Below, piece by piece: positions 17,686 through 25,710 of a stretch of DNA of 63,134 nt. Source of the DNA: RGIG995 sp045542115. GTDB lineage: Bacteria; Bacillota; Clostridia; Oscillospirales; UBA644. The stretch's first letter is position 1. Every line of letters begins with the position of its first letter. Under the pieces are notes generated by a model. The model had not been told where the DNA came from and searched no databases. It saw only the letters and a list, made by a program, of their open reading frames with translations. Where the stretch lies: the NCBI GenBank assembly GCA_045542115.1, contig JAZQKK010000016.1, positions 1 through 63,134 on the forward strand, given 5' to 3'. The position numbers and the translations under genes are program-made.

Positions 17686-18708
17686 TTACCGCTGAACGCG
17701 ACCGCTGCCGTCGCCTCCGGCCAGTTTTTCCACCTCGGAAACCGAAACCCGGTTAAAGTCTCCTTCTACCGAGTGTTTCAACGCCGAAGCCGCCACGGCA
17801 AATTCGATGGCCTGCTGGGTGTCCTTCCCGGACAGAATGGCGTAGATAAGACCGCCGCCAAAGGAATCGCCGCCGCCAACCCGGTCCACGATGTGCAGAT
17901 GATAGGATTTGGAGAAGCAATAATTTTCCCCGTCGTACAGCATCCCTGCCCAATCGTTGTCGCTGGCGGAAATGGAAGAACGCAGGGTGATGGCAACCTT
18001 TTCAAAGCCGAATTTGTCTGCCAGCTGCTTGGCTACGGATTTGTAGCCTTCGTGATTCAGCTTGCCCCCGTAGATATCGGTGTTTTCCGCTTCGATCCCG
18101 AACACGTCTTTGGCGTCTTCTTCGTTGGAAATGCAGACGTCCACGTACTTACATAGTTCACTCATCGTCTTGCGGGCCTGTTCCCGGGTCCACAGTTTGC
18201 CCCGATAGTTCAGGTCACAGGAGATCTTCACACCCTTGGCCTTGGCCGCTTTACAGGCTTCCACACAAAGGTCGGCAACGTTCTGCCCCAACGCCGGCGT
18301 AATTCCGGTAAAATGGAACCAATCTGCACCGTCGAAAATCGAATCCCAATCAAATTCCCCTACCGTGGCTTCGGCAATGGAAGAATGAGCACGGTCGTAA
18401 ATACACACCGAACCCCGTTGGGACGCACCCTTTTCCAGATAGTAGATACCCACCCGGTCTCCGCCCCGGACGATGTTGGACGTATCCACTCCGAACTGCC
18501 GGAGGGAATCCACCGCCGCCTGGCCGATGGCGTGTTTGGGAAGTTTGGTCACGTAGACGCTATCCATTCCATAGTTGGCAAGAGAGACCGCAACGTTGGC
18601 TTCTCCGCCGCCGAAGGTGGCTTGCATCTGGTCATTTTGAAAGAAACGGTAATATCCGTTGGGGGCAAGGCGAAGCATAATTTCGCCGAAGGTAACAACT
18701 TTTTTCAT
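17686..18708 (-). CDS. kdgK: 2-keto-3-deoxygluconate kinase (PfkB family)
   Basis: A 340-aa sugar kinase that would phosphorylate 2-keto-3-deoxygluconate (KDG) to KDPG. Family marks are the N-terminal TFGEIMLRLAPNGY, the glycine-rich GGGEANVAVSLANYG and the C-terminal PfkB signature DRVGGGDSFGGGLIYA with the catalytic Asp. The ATG at 18708 has a GGAGGAATAAG site and is 1 bp from the upstream aldolase stop; a longer in-frame extension is rejected. It is the last gene of the uronate operon and a paralog of the kinase at 61234. Confidence 0.93.
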   Translation of the reverse strand: MKKVVTFGEIMLRLAPNGYYRFFQNDQMQATFGGGEANVAVSLANYGMDSVYVTKLPKHAIGQAAVDSLRQFGVDTSNIVRGGDRVGIYYLEKGASQRGSVCIYDRAHSSIAEATVGEFDWDSIFDGADWFHFTGITPALGQNVADLCVEACKAAKAKGVKISCDLNYRGKLWTREQARKTMSELCKYVDVCISNEEDAKDVFGIEAENTDIYGGKLNHEGYKSVAKQLADKFGFEKVAITLRSSISASDNDWAGMLYDGENYCFSKSYHLHIVDRVGGGDSFGGGLIYAILSGKDTQQAIEFAVAASALKHSVEGDFNRVSVSEVEKLAGGDGSGRVQR

Positions 18709-18709
18709 C

Positions 18710-19261
18710 TTATTCCTCCATTGCTTCCAAGGCTTCCTTGACAAAGAAACTTCCGCCGATGGCGGCAATCTTGTCAAAGGCTAAAAATTCGTCGATATTA
18801 CTCCGGTCTACCCCGCCCGTGGGAATAAACTTCACCTGGGGGAACGGCGCGGAAAGAGCCTTCAATGCCTTCAACCCGCCGTATACGTTCGCCGGGAAGA
18901 ATTTTACGGTAGTAATGCCCAATTCCAGGGCTTGCATAATCTCAGTGGGGGTCACGCAACCGGGATAGTAGGGAATATTTCGCTCGTTGCAGATCTTGGC
19001 TACCGCCACCGAGAGACCGGGAGATACGATAAAGGTGGCCCCTGCCTTCAACGCCGCTTCGCACTGTTCGGCATTGATGACAGTCCCGGCCCCGATCTCC
19101 ATATCGGGATAGTTCTTCACCGCGTAAGCGATGGCTTCGGCGGCACAGGCGGTGCGGAAAGTAATTTCCGCACAGTTGATGTTGCTGTTTTTCAATGCGG
19201 TCAAAATCCTGTCGGTCTGAGACAGTTCTTTAATGACCACTACGGGGATAAATTTTTCCAT
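18710..19261 (-). CDS. eda: KDPG / 4-hydroxy-2-oxoglutarate aldolase
   Basis: A 183-aa class I aldolase that cleaves KDPG to pyruvate and glyceraldehyde-3-phosphate. It shows the EITFRT segment, IGAGTV, the TFIVSPG region with adjoining conserved residues, and VKFFPA with the Schiff-base Lys. The ATG at 19261 is 10 bp from an AGGAG site; the upstream in-frame GTG at 19270 sits too close to it. The reading frame begins inside the end of the SDR gene region (stop at 19267), so the genes are packed end to end. Confidence 0.93.
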   Translation of the reverse strand: MEKFIPVVVIKELSQTDRILTALKNSNINCAEITFRTACAAEAIAYAVKNYPDMEIGAGTVINAEQCEAALKAGATFIVSPGLSVAVAKICNERNIPYYPGCVTPTEIMQALELGITTVKFFPANVYGGLKALKALSAPFPQVKFIPTGGVDRSNIDEFLAFDKIAAIGGSFFVKEALEAMEE

Positions 19262-19266
19262 TGTAA

Positions 19267-20121
19267 TCACACTCCTGAATATGCGGAAAATCCGCCGTCG
19301 ATGGGCAGGACAACTCCGGTAATAAAGCCTGCGGCTTGATTGTTGACAAGGAACAGAAGACCTCCGGCCAATTCTTCACTCTCACCAAAGCGTCCCATCG
19401 GGGTCGCGGCAAGAATTTTCCCGGTACGGGCGGTGGGAGTCCCGTCGTCGTTGAACAGCAGTTTGGCGTTCTGCTGGGTGGAGAAGAAACCGGGAGCGAT
19501 GGCGTTGACCCGAATTCCAACCTTGGAGAAATGAACCGCCAACCATTGGGTAAAGTTGGAAACGGCAGCCTTGGCGCCTGAATAGGCAGGGATTTTGGTA
19601 AGAGGCGTATAGGCGTTCATCGAAGAGACGTTCAGAATATTGCACCCTTCTCTTCCCACCATCTGGCGGGCGAAGGCCTGGGTGGGAATCAGACTTCCCA
19701 AGAAATTGAGATTAAACACAAAACCAACACCGTCGGCCTGTAAATCAAAGAAGGATTTTGTATCCCCGTCAATGTCTCCCAGTTCAAAATATTCTTTGTC
19801 GGTGGTGGCCCGGGGATTATTTCCGCCGGCACCGTTGACCAGAATATCACAGGGACCAAACTCGGCTTGCACCGCGTCTGCCACGGCAAAGCAAGTTTCT
19901 TTCTCCAACACGTTGCAGGCGAAGGCCTTGGCGATGCCTCCTTCCGCCGTAATTTCATCGGAGTAAGCCTTTGCGGCCCCTTCGTTGATGTCCAAAAGGG
20001 CAACTTTGGCTCCGGCCCGGGCCAAAACCTTGGCAAAATAACTGCACAGAACCCCGCCGGCTCCGGTAACCACGGCTACCTTTCCGGTAAGGTCGGTGTT
20101 CAATACGTTTTGTTTCATCAT
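19267..20121 (-). CDS. uxuB: SDR oxidoreductase, likely fructuronate reductase
   Basis: A 284-aa short-chain dehydrogenase. It has the nucleotide motif VTGAGGVLCSYFAKVLA, the NGAGGNNP segment, the catalytic Ser in NVSSMNAYTPLTKIPAYSGAKAAV (Y-x3-K) and a C-terminal IDGGFSAYSGV. This is the SDR-type D-mannonate oxidoreductase common in Firmicutes, reducing fructuronate to mannonate; classical UxuB is a different fold, so the symbol marks role, not homology. Its place between uxuA and eda supports the role. Confidence 0.85.
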   Translation of the reverse strand: MMKQNVLNTDLTGKVAVVTGAGGVLCSYFAKVLARAGAKVALLDINEGAAKAYSDEITAEGGIAKAFACNVLEKETCFAVADAVQAEFGPCDILVNGAGGNNPRATTDKEYFELGDIDGDTKSFFDLQADGVGFVFNLNFLGSLIPTQAFARQMVGREGCNILNVSSMNAYTPLTKIPAYSGAKAAVSNFTQWLAVHFSKVGIRVNAIAPGFFSTQQNAKLLFNDDGTPTARTGKILAATPMGRFGESEELAGGLLFLVNNQAAGFITGVVLPIDGGFSAYSGV

Positions 20122-20145
20122 CCGACTCCTCTTCTATCGTACAAA

Positions 20146-21231
20146 CTATTTTTTTTCACGCAAACGGTCCAGCATATCCCAGCATCCCAGCATATACATA
20201 ATGCCCAAAGCCCGGTCGTAAAGACCGTATCCGGGACGGACCGTGCCCGGACCTTCGCCCCACAGATGGCGCCCGTGGTCAGGGCGAATATATCCCTGAA
20301 ATCCACAGTCGTGGTAGGCTCTCAGAATTTCCAAGATACCGGTATCGCCATCGCAATCCCGGTGGCTTGCTTCGGAGAAATCCCCGTTTTCAAAATGTTT
20401 CACGTTGCGGATATGGGCAAAGGCAATGCGGTCACAATGCTTGCGAATAATTTTGGCAACGTCGTTGTTGGGGTCGGCGTTCAAAGAGCCGGAACACAGG
20501 GTCAGGCAGTTGTATTCGTCGTCCACCATCTTCAAGAAGCGGTCAATGTTTTCCTCGTTGATAAGCAGTCGGGGAAGACCGAAGATATCCCACGGGGGGT
20601 CGTCCATATGAATGGCCATCTTGATATCACATTCCCGGCAGGTGGGCATAATCGCTTCCAGAAAATATTTCAGGTTTGCCCACAGCGTTTCGTGGTCCAC
20701 GTCTGCGTAAGCCTTGAACAGTTCGTCCAATTTCGCCATCCGCTCCGGCTCCCAACCGGGGAAAGACATTTGGTATTTTTCGGTAAAATCCAGGATATAC
20801 TTCGCCATCGCGTTGTAATCGTCCTGAATCATATTTTTCTCATAGAACAGGGCGGTAGACCCGTCTCCCACGGGGTGGAACAGGTTGCTTCGGGTCCAGT
20901 CGAAAATGGGCATAAAGTTATAACAAATTACCTTCACGCCAAATTGAGAAAGATTGCGAATGGTCGTCTTGTAATTTTCAATGTACTTGTCCCGGGTCGG
21001 AAGACCGATTTTGATATCGTCGTGAACGTTGACCGATTCCACCACGTCCATATTGAATCCGTATTCGTCCAATTGCCGCTTGACTTCGGCAATTTCTTCC
21101 ACTTCCCAAACTTCCCCGGGCATCTTGTGATGCAACGCCCACACGATTCCTTCCACGCCTGGAATCTGCTTGATATGGGACAGGGTAATATTATCGTTCC
21201 CTTCCCCGTACCAACGAAACGTCATTTGCAT
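20146..21231 (-). CDS. uxuA: Mannonate dehydratase
   Basis: A 361-aa enzyme converting D-mannonate to 2-keto-3-deoxygluconate. Recognisable stretches are MTFRWYGEGNDNITLSHIKQ, ICYNFMPIFDWTRS and, near the C terminus, GYIRPDHGRHLWGE. Conserved His/Cys/Asp metal ligands of UxuA lie in MAIHMDDPPW and TLCSGSLN. Length is normal. It is the second gene of a minus-strand operon (uxaC-uxuA-uxuB-eda-kdgK), starting 12 bp after the uxaC stop. Confidence 0.95.
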   Translation of the reverse strand: MQMTFRWYGEGNDNITLSHIKQIPGVEGIVWALHHKMPGEVWEVEEIAEVKRQLDEYGFNMDVVESVNVHDDIKIGLPTRDKYIENYKTTIRNLSQFGVKVICYNFMPIFDWTRSNLFHPVGDGSTALFYEKNMIQDDYNAMAKYILDFTEKYQMSFPGWEPERMAKLDELFKAYADVDHETLWANLKYFLEAIMPTCRECDIKMAIHMDDPPWDIFGLPRLLINEENIDRFLKMVDDEYNCLTLCSGSLNADPNNDVAKIIRKHCDRIAFAHIRNVKHFENGDFSEASHRDCDGDTGILEILRAYHDCGFQGYIRPDHGRHLWGEGPGTVRPGYGLYDRALGIMYMLGCWDMLDRLREKK

Positions 21232-21243
21232 AGCTCGTTCTCC

Positions 21244-22647
21244 TTACTTCAAATTAAAATACCGGGCCGCATTGCCGTAGCAAATATCTCGAATCATTCC
21301 CACGAGAGACTCTTTGTCCCAGGGATATTCGCCGTTTTCCACCCATTCCCCCACGAGTCCGCACAGAATACGGCGGAAATATTCGTGGCGGGTATAACTG
21401 AGAAAACTTCTCGAATCGGTAAGCATTCCAATAAAATTCCCTAACAGACCCAAATTGGCAAGGCTGGTCATTTGGTCCCGCATTCCCTGTTTGTTGTCGT
21501 TGAACCACCAGGCACTGCCGTGCTGTATCTTCCCGGGGAGCTCCGGCCCTTGGAACGCTCCGATAAGGGTCCCCAAAAATTCGTTATCGCCGCTGTCCAG
21601 ACTGTATAACACCGTCCGGGGCAATTGTTGTTTCGCATACAAAATATCCAGAAGCCGAGCCAATTCCACCGACCCATTCCAGGGCCCAATCACGTCAAAC
21701 CCCGTGTCCGGACCGAGCAGTTGAAGCATTTTGGAGTTGGGATTGCGAAGGCAGTTGAAATGCAACTGCATCACCCAACCCAATTCCGCATACCGACCGG
21801 CGCAATAGATGAGCAGTTGAGTCTTCAACATTTCCGCCTCTTCCCCGGTGACCGACTGACCTGAAAGACCTTTTTTCACGATCTCGTCGGCCCGGGCCGG
21901 CGTTCCGGGACGGCAGACCATATAATCCAAACCGTGGTCACTGGCCCGACATCCGCAGGCATTAAAACGGTCCATCCGTTTGCCCAACGCCTCTTGCAAA
22001 GAATCCAGCCCTTGAATGGTTACTCCGGAAACGGCGGAAAGCGTTTCGACATATTCTTTCCAACCGGGTTTGTCAATATTCAAGGCTTTATCGGGGCGAA
22101 ACGACGGAGCCACCACCGTAGCAAAGGATTCGTCGGCGGCAATCTTTTCGTGCCATTCCAGGGAATCCACCGGGTCGTCGGTAGTTCCGATGAAGGCGAC
22201 GTTGCTCTTTTCAATCAGTCCGCGGACTCCCATTGCCGGGGCGTTCAGGATTTCGGCCGTCAGATTCCAGACCTCTTCCGCCGTATCGCCGTTCAAAACC
22301 CCTTGGTAACCGAAATACCGCCGCAATTCCAAATGGCACCAATGATACATCGGATTGCCAATGGCTTTGGGAAGGGCCTCGGCGAATTTCTGGAATTTTT
22401 CCCGGTCAGGAGCATCCCCGGTAATATACCGTTCATCCACGCCGTTGGAACGCATTATCCTCCATTTGTAATGGTCCCCGCCCAACCAAACTTGGGTAAT
22501 ATTTTCAAAATGGCGGTCTTCCCAGATTTCTTTGGGAGAAACGTGGCAATGATAGTCTATGATGGGCATTTCCTTCGCCCCTTCGGAATACAGCACCTTC
22601 GCAGTATCGGTGGTCAAAAGAAAAGAGTCGTCCATAAATTGCTTCAT
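21244..22647 (-). CDS. uxaC: Glucuronate isomerase
   Basis: A 467-aa isomerase of D-glucuronate to D-fructuronate (and galacturonate to tagaturonate), an amidohydrolase-superfamily TIM barrel. The N-terminal metal motif is IIDYHCHVSPKEI (HxH), then WLGGDHYKWRIMRSNGV, and a conserved SLDSGDNEFLGTL block lies C-terminally. First gene of the uronate operon. The only promoter visible has a good -10 (22677-22682) and a poor -35, which fits activation by the AraC regulator encoded just upstream. Confidence 0.95.
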   Translation of the reverse strand: MKQFMDDSFLLTTDTAKVLYSEGAKEMPIIDYHCHVSPKEIWEDRHFENITQVWLGGDHYKWRIMRSNGVDERYITGDAPDREKFQKFAEALPKAIGNPMYHWCHLELRRYFGYQGVLNGDTAEEVWNLTAEILNAPAMGVRGLIEKSNVAFIGTTDDPVDSLEWHEKIAADESFATVVAPSFRPDKALNIDKPGWKEYVETLSAVSGVTIQGLDSLQEALGKRMDRFNACGCRASDHGLDYMVCRPGTPARADEIVKKGLSGQSVTGEEAEMLKTQLLIYCAGRYAELGWVMQLHFNCLRNPNSKMLQLLGPDTGFDVIGPWNGSVELARLLDILYAKQQLPRTVLYSLDSGDNEFLGTLIGAFQGPELPGKIQHGSAWWFNDNKQGMRDQMTSLANLGLLGNFIGMLTDSRSFLSYTRHEYFRRILCGLVGEWVENGEYPWDKESLVGMIRDICYGNAARYFNLK

Positions 22648-22676
22648 TCGTCTACCGCCTTTCCTGGTTTTCTTTT

Positions 22677-22705
22677 ATTATATCACAAGTTAAACAGAAA
22701 TGCCA
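22677..22705 (-). promoter_or_regulatory. Activator-dependent-looking promoter of uxaC operon
   Basis: TATAAT (22677-22682) with TGGCAT at the -35 position (22700-22705), spacer 17. The poor -35 contrasts with the consensus promoters elsewhere in the window. Confidence 0.5.
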
Positions 22706-22744
22706 CCCTTTTTTACGAAAAAAGATTGCTTTTTTTGTCATTCT

Positions 22745-23980
22745 TCAAGCGTTCTTTGCCATCTCCCGGTACTCTTTGGGAGATTTTCCAGTATAACTTT
22801 TGAACATTTTGGAGAAATATTGAACGTCAACGATACCGCAATGCAGTGCAACGGTCTGTATTTGCAGATGGGTCGTGGACAACAGGTATTCCGCGTGCCT
22901 CATCCGTTTTTCCCGGATATATTGGGAAACCGTTTTTCCAGTCTCCCGCTTAAAGACCGTGGCAAGATAGCCGCTGCTGACTTTCTGATGTTCTGCTAAC
23001 GTCCGCAGCGTCAGATTTGCAGACAGGTCGGAATCGATCAAAAGCACCGTCTTTTGTACCAGCAAGGAAAAGGAGTGCATCGAATGTTTCCGGACAAGCC
23101 GACAGTAAGCACGGAACATTTCCCGCATCGACAAAGGGATTTCCGACAACGAAGAAATCTGCTCGATCCTCAAAGCAAATTCCGTGGAAATATTGTTCAG
23201 ATAAACGGGATGAACGCCCCCTTGTTCTGCCGCCTTACGCAGCAACGTATTCATTATAATACAGTAGTTTTTTCCGTTCCGCAAGGGGTCTGCGGCGCGT
23301 TTTTCAAAGACACCTTCCGAAAACGCGTCCACCAACTGACTTTCCTTGTGAAGTTGCCCCAGGCTGACCGCCCGCATCAACTCGTTTTCAAAACCGTACC
23401 GCTCTTCCATCGTTTTCATATTGACCAAAATTTCGTCAAATCCATCGTTACGGGAGGTTTCGTTGATGGGAGAAACCGGAAGATACCGTTCCCGGGTTAC
23501 GTCCACAATGGAAAAGGAAGGTTTATGAAACAGCGTTTCGTAAAAACTGTCCAACATCATAAACAGACGGTCCCCCGCAGATAATACGGGCAGAGAAAGG
23601 TAATATTCGTTAAAAAACCGTTGGGATTTCGGATCAATTCCCAACTGCTCCGCCAATTCCAAAATCCGGGAAGAACCGGGAACGGTGGGCAGATATGGTC
23701 CAATCAGCAAAAGGGTGGAGGTCTTCGGAGGGGGAAGAAGAAAATACAGATAGCAACGCCCCATCTCATCCCGGACCTGATATACGGTTTCCGGAGAAAT
23801 CGCTCTTACCATTTGGAAAAGCGTTGAATCGTTCACGTCGGGAAGTTCCAGCGGGTAATACAACTCCCGAAACGGTTCAAAATCCAAGGGCTCTGCCAAG
23901 GAAATTTCCGACACTTTTACCCGGCATTTTCGAAAGGTGTCGCACAGAAACCGATATTCCCTACCGTACTCCCGCTCCAT
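22745..23980 (-). CDS. AraC-family regulator of the uronate/glucuronide cluster
   Basis: A 411-aa regulator counted from the ATG at 23980, which is preceded by a GGGAAGGA site; an in-frame extension of 62 residues upstream is rejected because it crosses the promoter. The N-terminal ~280 residues are a ligand-sensing region unlike short cupin AraC types. The C-terminal HTH pair includes LRTLAEHQKVSSGYLATVF and VALHCGIVDVQYFSKMF. It sits between uxaC and the divergent transporter gene, both with poor -35 boxes, so it probably activates them. A perfect palindrome overlaps its own promoter. Confidence 0.88.
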   Translation of the reverse strand: MEREYGREYRFLCDTFRKCRVKVSEISLAEPLDFEPFRELYYPLELPDVNDSTLFQMVRAISPETVYQVRDEMGRCYLYFLLPPPKTSTLLLIGPYLPTVPGSSRILELAEQLGIDPKSQRFFNEYYLSLPVLSAGDRLFMMLDSFYETLFHKPSFSIVDVTRERYLPVSPINETSRNDGFDEILVNMKTMEERYGFENELMRAVSLGQLHKESQLVDAFSEGVFEKRAADPLRNGKNYCIIMNTLLRKAAEQGGVHPVYLNNISTEFALRIEQISSLSEIPLSMREMFRAYCRLVRKHSMHSFSLLVQKTVLLIDSDLSANLTLRTLAEHQKVSSGYLATVFKRETGKTVSQYIREKRMRHAEYLLSTTHLQIQTVALHCGIVDVQYFSKMFKSYTGKSPKEYREMAKNA

Positions 23981-24040
23981 AACAAAATCCTTCCCTTGCC
24001 ATATTTGGAAAAATCTATATTTTCTCCAACCGTTTTTTTT

Positions 24041-24069
24041 ATTATAGCACAAATTTTGTGCAAATACAA
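24041..24069 (-). promoter_or_regulatory. AraC-gene promoter with palindromic operator in the spacer
   Basis: TTGTAT (24064-24069), 17-bp spacer, TATAAT (24041-24046). The spacer is filled by the perfect 15-bp palindrome GCACAAATTTTGTGC (24047-24061). Confidence 0.6.
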
Positions 24070-24145
24070 TAGGGATTTCTACGTTAAGGTTAAAAAAATA
24101 CAAATTTTCATTAAAATAATACTCACCACATTTTAAAAAATATTT

Positions 24146-24151
24146 TATACT
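24146..24151 (+). promoter_or_regulatory. -10 element of the transporter gene
   Basis: TATACT at 24146-24151 with no recognisable -35, 56 bp before the start codon. Confidence 0.4.
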
Positions 24152-24206
24152 ATTAGTGTAAAACATTTCTCCGCATTAAAAAGATAAGAAAAGAGGACTG
24201 GTAACT

Positions 24207-25673
24207 ATGGCAAAAGAAAAAAAGCTGGATGCCAACGGAATCCGTAAGTTCGGAATTCTGGACAGCGTATCCTACGCCGCAGGCGACTTCGGATGTAATA
24301 TGAGCTTTGCTCTAAAAGGCACGCTCACCATCTTCTGGTCGCAGTTTATGGGATTGGGGGACTCCCTCTACGCACTGCTTTTGATCTTCGTCCAAATTTG
24401 GGACGCAATCAACGACCCCCTCATCGGTTCGATGATTGACGCGGACCGCCGCAAGTACAAGAGAAATAAATTTCTCGCTTACATCTGGGCCGGGTCCCTC
24501 GGTCTTTTGGTGGCCGGTGCATTGTGCTTCATTCCCGTGCCCAACGCACCCCACATTATTAAGGTCATCGTCTTTTTAGCTGGATACGTCATCTGGGACG
24601 CCTTCTATACCGTGGCAAACGTTCCCTACGGTTCCCTTCTTTCCCTCATCTCCAACGACGTAAAAGACCGGGCATCCCTTTCCGCCTGGCGGTCGGTTGG
24701 ATCGATGATCGGGAATATGGTTCCGATGGTCATTCTCCCCTTCTTGATCTGGAAAGACCGGGTAGACGCCAACGGAAATCCCGTACTCGACGAAGCGGGC
24801 GATGTAATCAAAGACCTGCAAGGGTATAACGTATTCTGGGCGGCTTTGATTATGGGTATTCTCGGTTTTATTTCCTTCCAGTTTATGATTCGCACCACCA
24901 AGATCCGGGTGGATACCGATACGGTCAAGTTAAATGAAGCGCCTGAAAAATTCAACGTTTTCAAAGCCTTTGGAAACTTTATCAAAAACCGTCCCGCCGT
25001 GGGTGCCACGATGGCAGCAATGGGGATGTTTATCGGGATGCAGGGTGCCGCTACGGCCGTTACCGTTCTGTTCCAGACCTATTTCAAGAACCCCGAAATC
25101 TCCGGTGTGGTTCAATTGTTCTCGATGATTCCCATTCTTTGCTTCACTCCCCTTGCCCGGAAAGCTGTTGCGAAATTCGGGAAAAAAGAACTTTGCGTTT
25201 TCGGTTCCCTTTGTTCCGTGGTGGCAGGCGTAGGACTGGTCGTTCTTCCCATCACCCCCGACAACACGGGTCTTATCATCTATATCGTTTGCCAGTTGAT
25301 CTACAACCTGGGCTTGGGAATCTACTCCACCGTCTCCTGGGCTCTGATGGGCGACGCTATCGACTACAACGAATGGAAGACCGGCAAGCGGGAAGAAGGC
25401 GTCGTTTACTCCCTTCATTCCTTCTTCCGGAAATTGGCACAGGGTGCCGGCCCCTCTATCGTTCTGGTCATTATGGTGGCCTTGGGCTACATTGGTGAAA
25501 ACGGCGGTGCCCAGACTGCTGAGGTTGCCCTCAATATGCGGTATTTGGTTGCCGCGCTGTTCCTTTTAAGTGCCGTACTTGAATTCATCGGTCTTGCCGT
25601 CGTATACAATCTGGACAAGAAAACGCTTGCCAAGATGAATGCAGAATTGGGCCGCACCGAAGAACAACCCTGA
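24207..25673 (+). CDS. GPH-family (MFS) glycoside/glucuronide:cation symporter
   Basis: A 488-aa, 12-helix secondary transporter. The N terminus VSYAAGDFGCNMSFALKGTL and the cytoplasmic-loop motif NDPLIGSMIDADRRKYKRNKF are diagnostic of glycoside-pentoside-hexuronide symporters; ALMGDAIDYNEWKTGKREEG is the second conserved loop. Predicted to import glucuronides or similar glycosides with H+ or Na+. The GH2 hydrolase gene starts 38 bp downstream, so transport and intracellular cleavage are co-expressed. Divergent from the AraC gene. Confidence 0.9.
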   Translation: MAKEKKLDANGIRKFGILDSVSYAAGDFGCNMSFALKGTLTIFWSQFMGLGDSLYALLLIFVQIWDAINDPLIGSMIDADRRKYKRNKFLAYIWAGSLGLLVAGALCFIPVPNAPHIIKVIVFLAGYVIWDAFYTVANVPYGSLLSLISNDVKDRASLSAWRSVGSMIGNMVPMVILPFLIWKDRVDANGNPVLDEAGDVIKDLQGYNVFWAALIMGILGFISFQFMIRTTKIRVDTDTVKLNEAPEKFNVFKAFGNFIKNRPAVGATMAAMGMFIGMQGAATAVTVLFQTYFKNPEISGVVQLFSMIPILCFTPLARKAVAKFGKKELCVFGSLCSVVAGVGLVVLPITPDNTGLIIYIVCQLIYNLGLGIYSTVSWALMGDAIDYNEWKTGKREEGVVYSLHSFFRKLAQGAGPSIVLVIMVALGYIGENGGAQTAEVALNMRYLVAALFLLSAVLEFIGLAVVYNLDKKTLAKMNAELGRTEEQP

Positions 25674-25710
25674 AACCTCTTTCAAGCAATACCCAAAGAA
25701 AGGCTTATTT

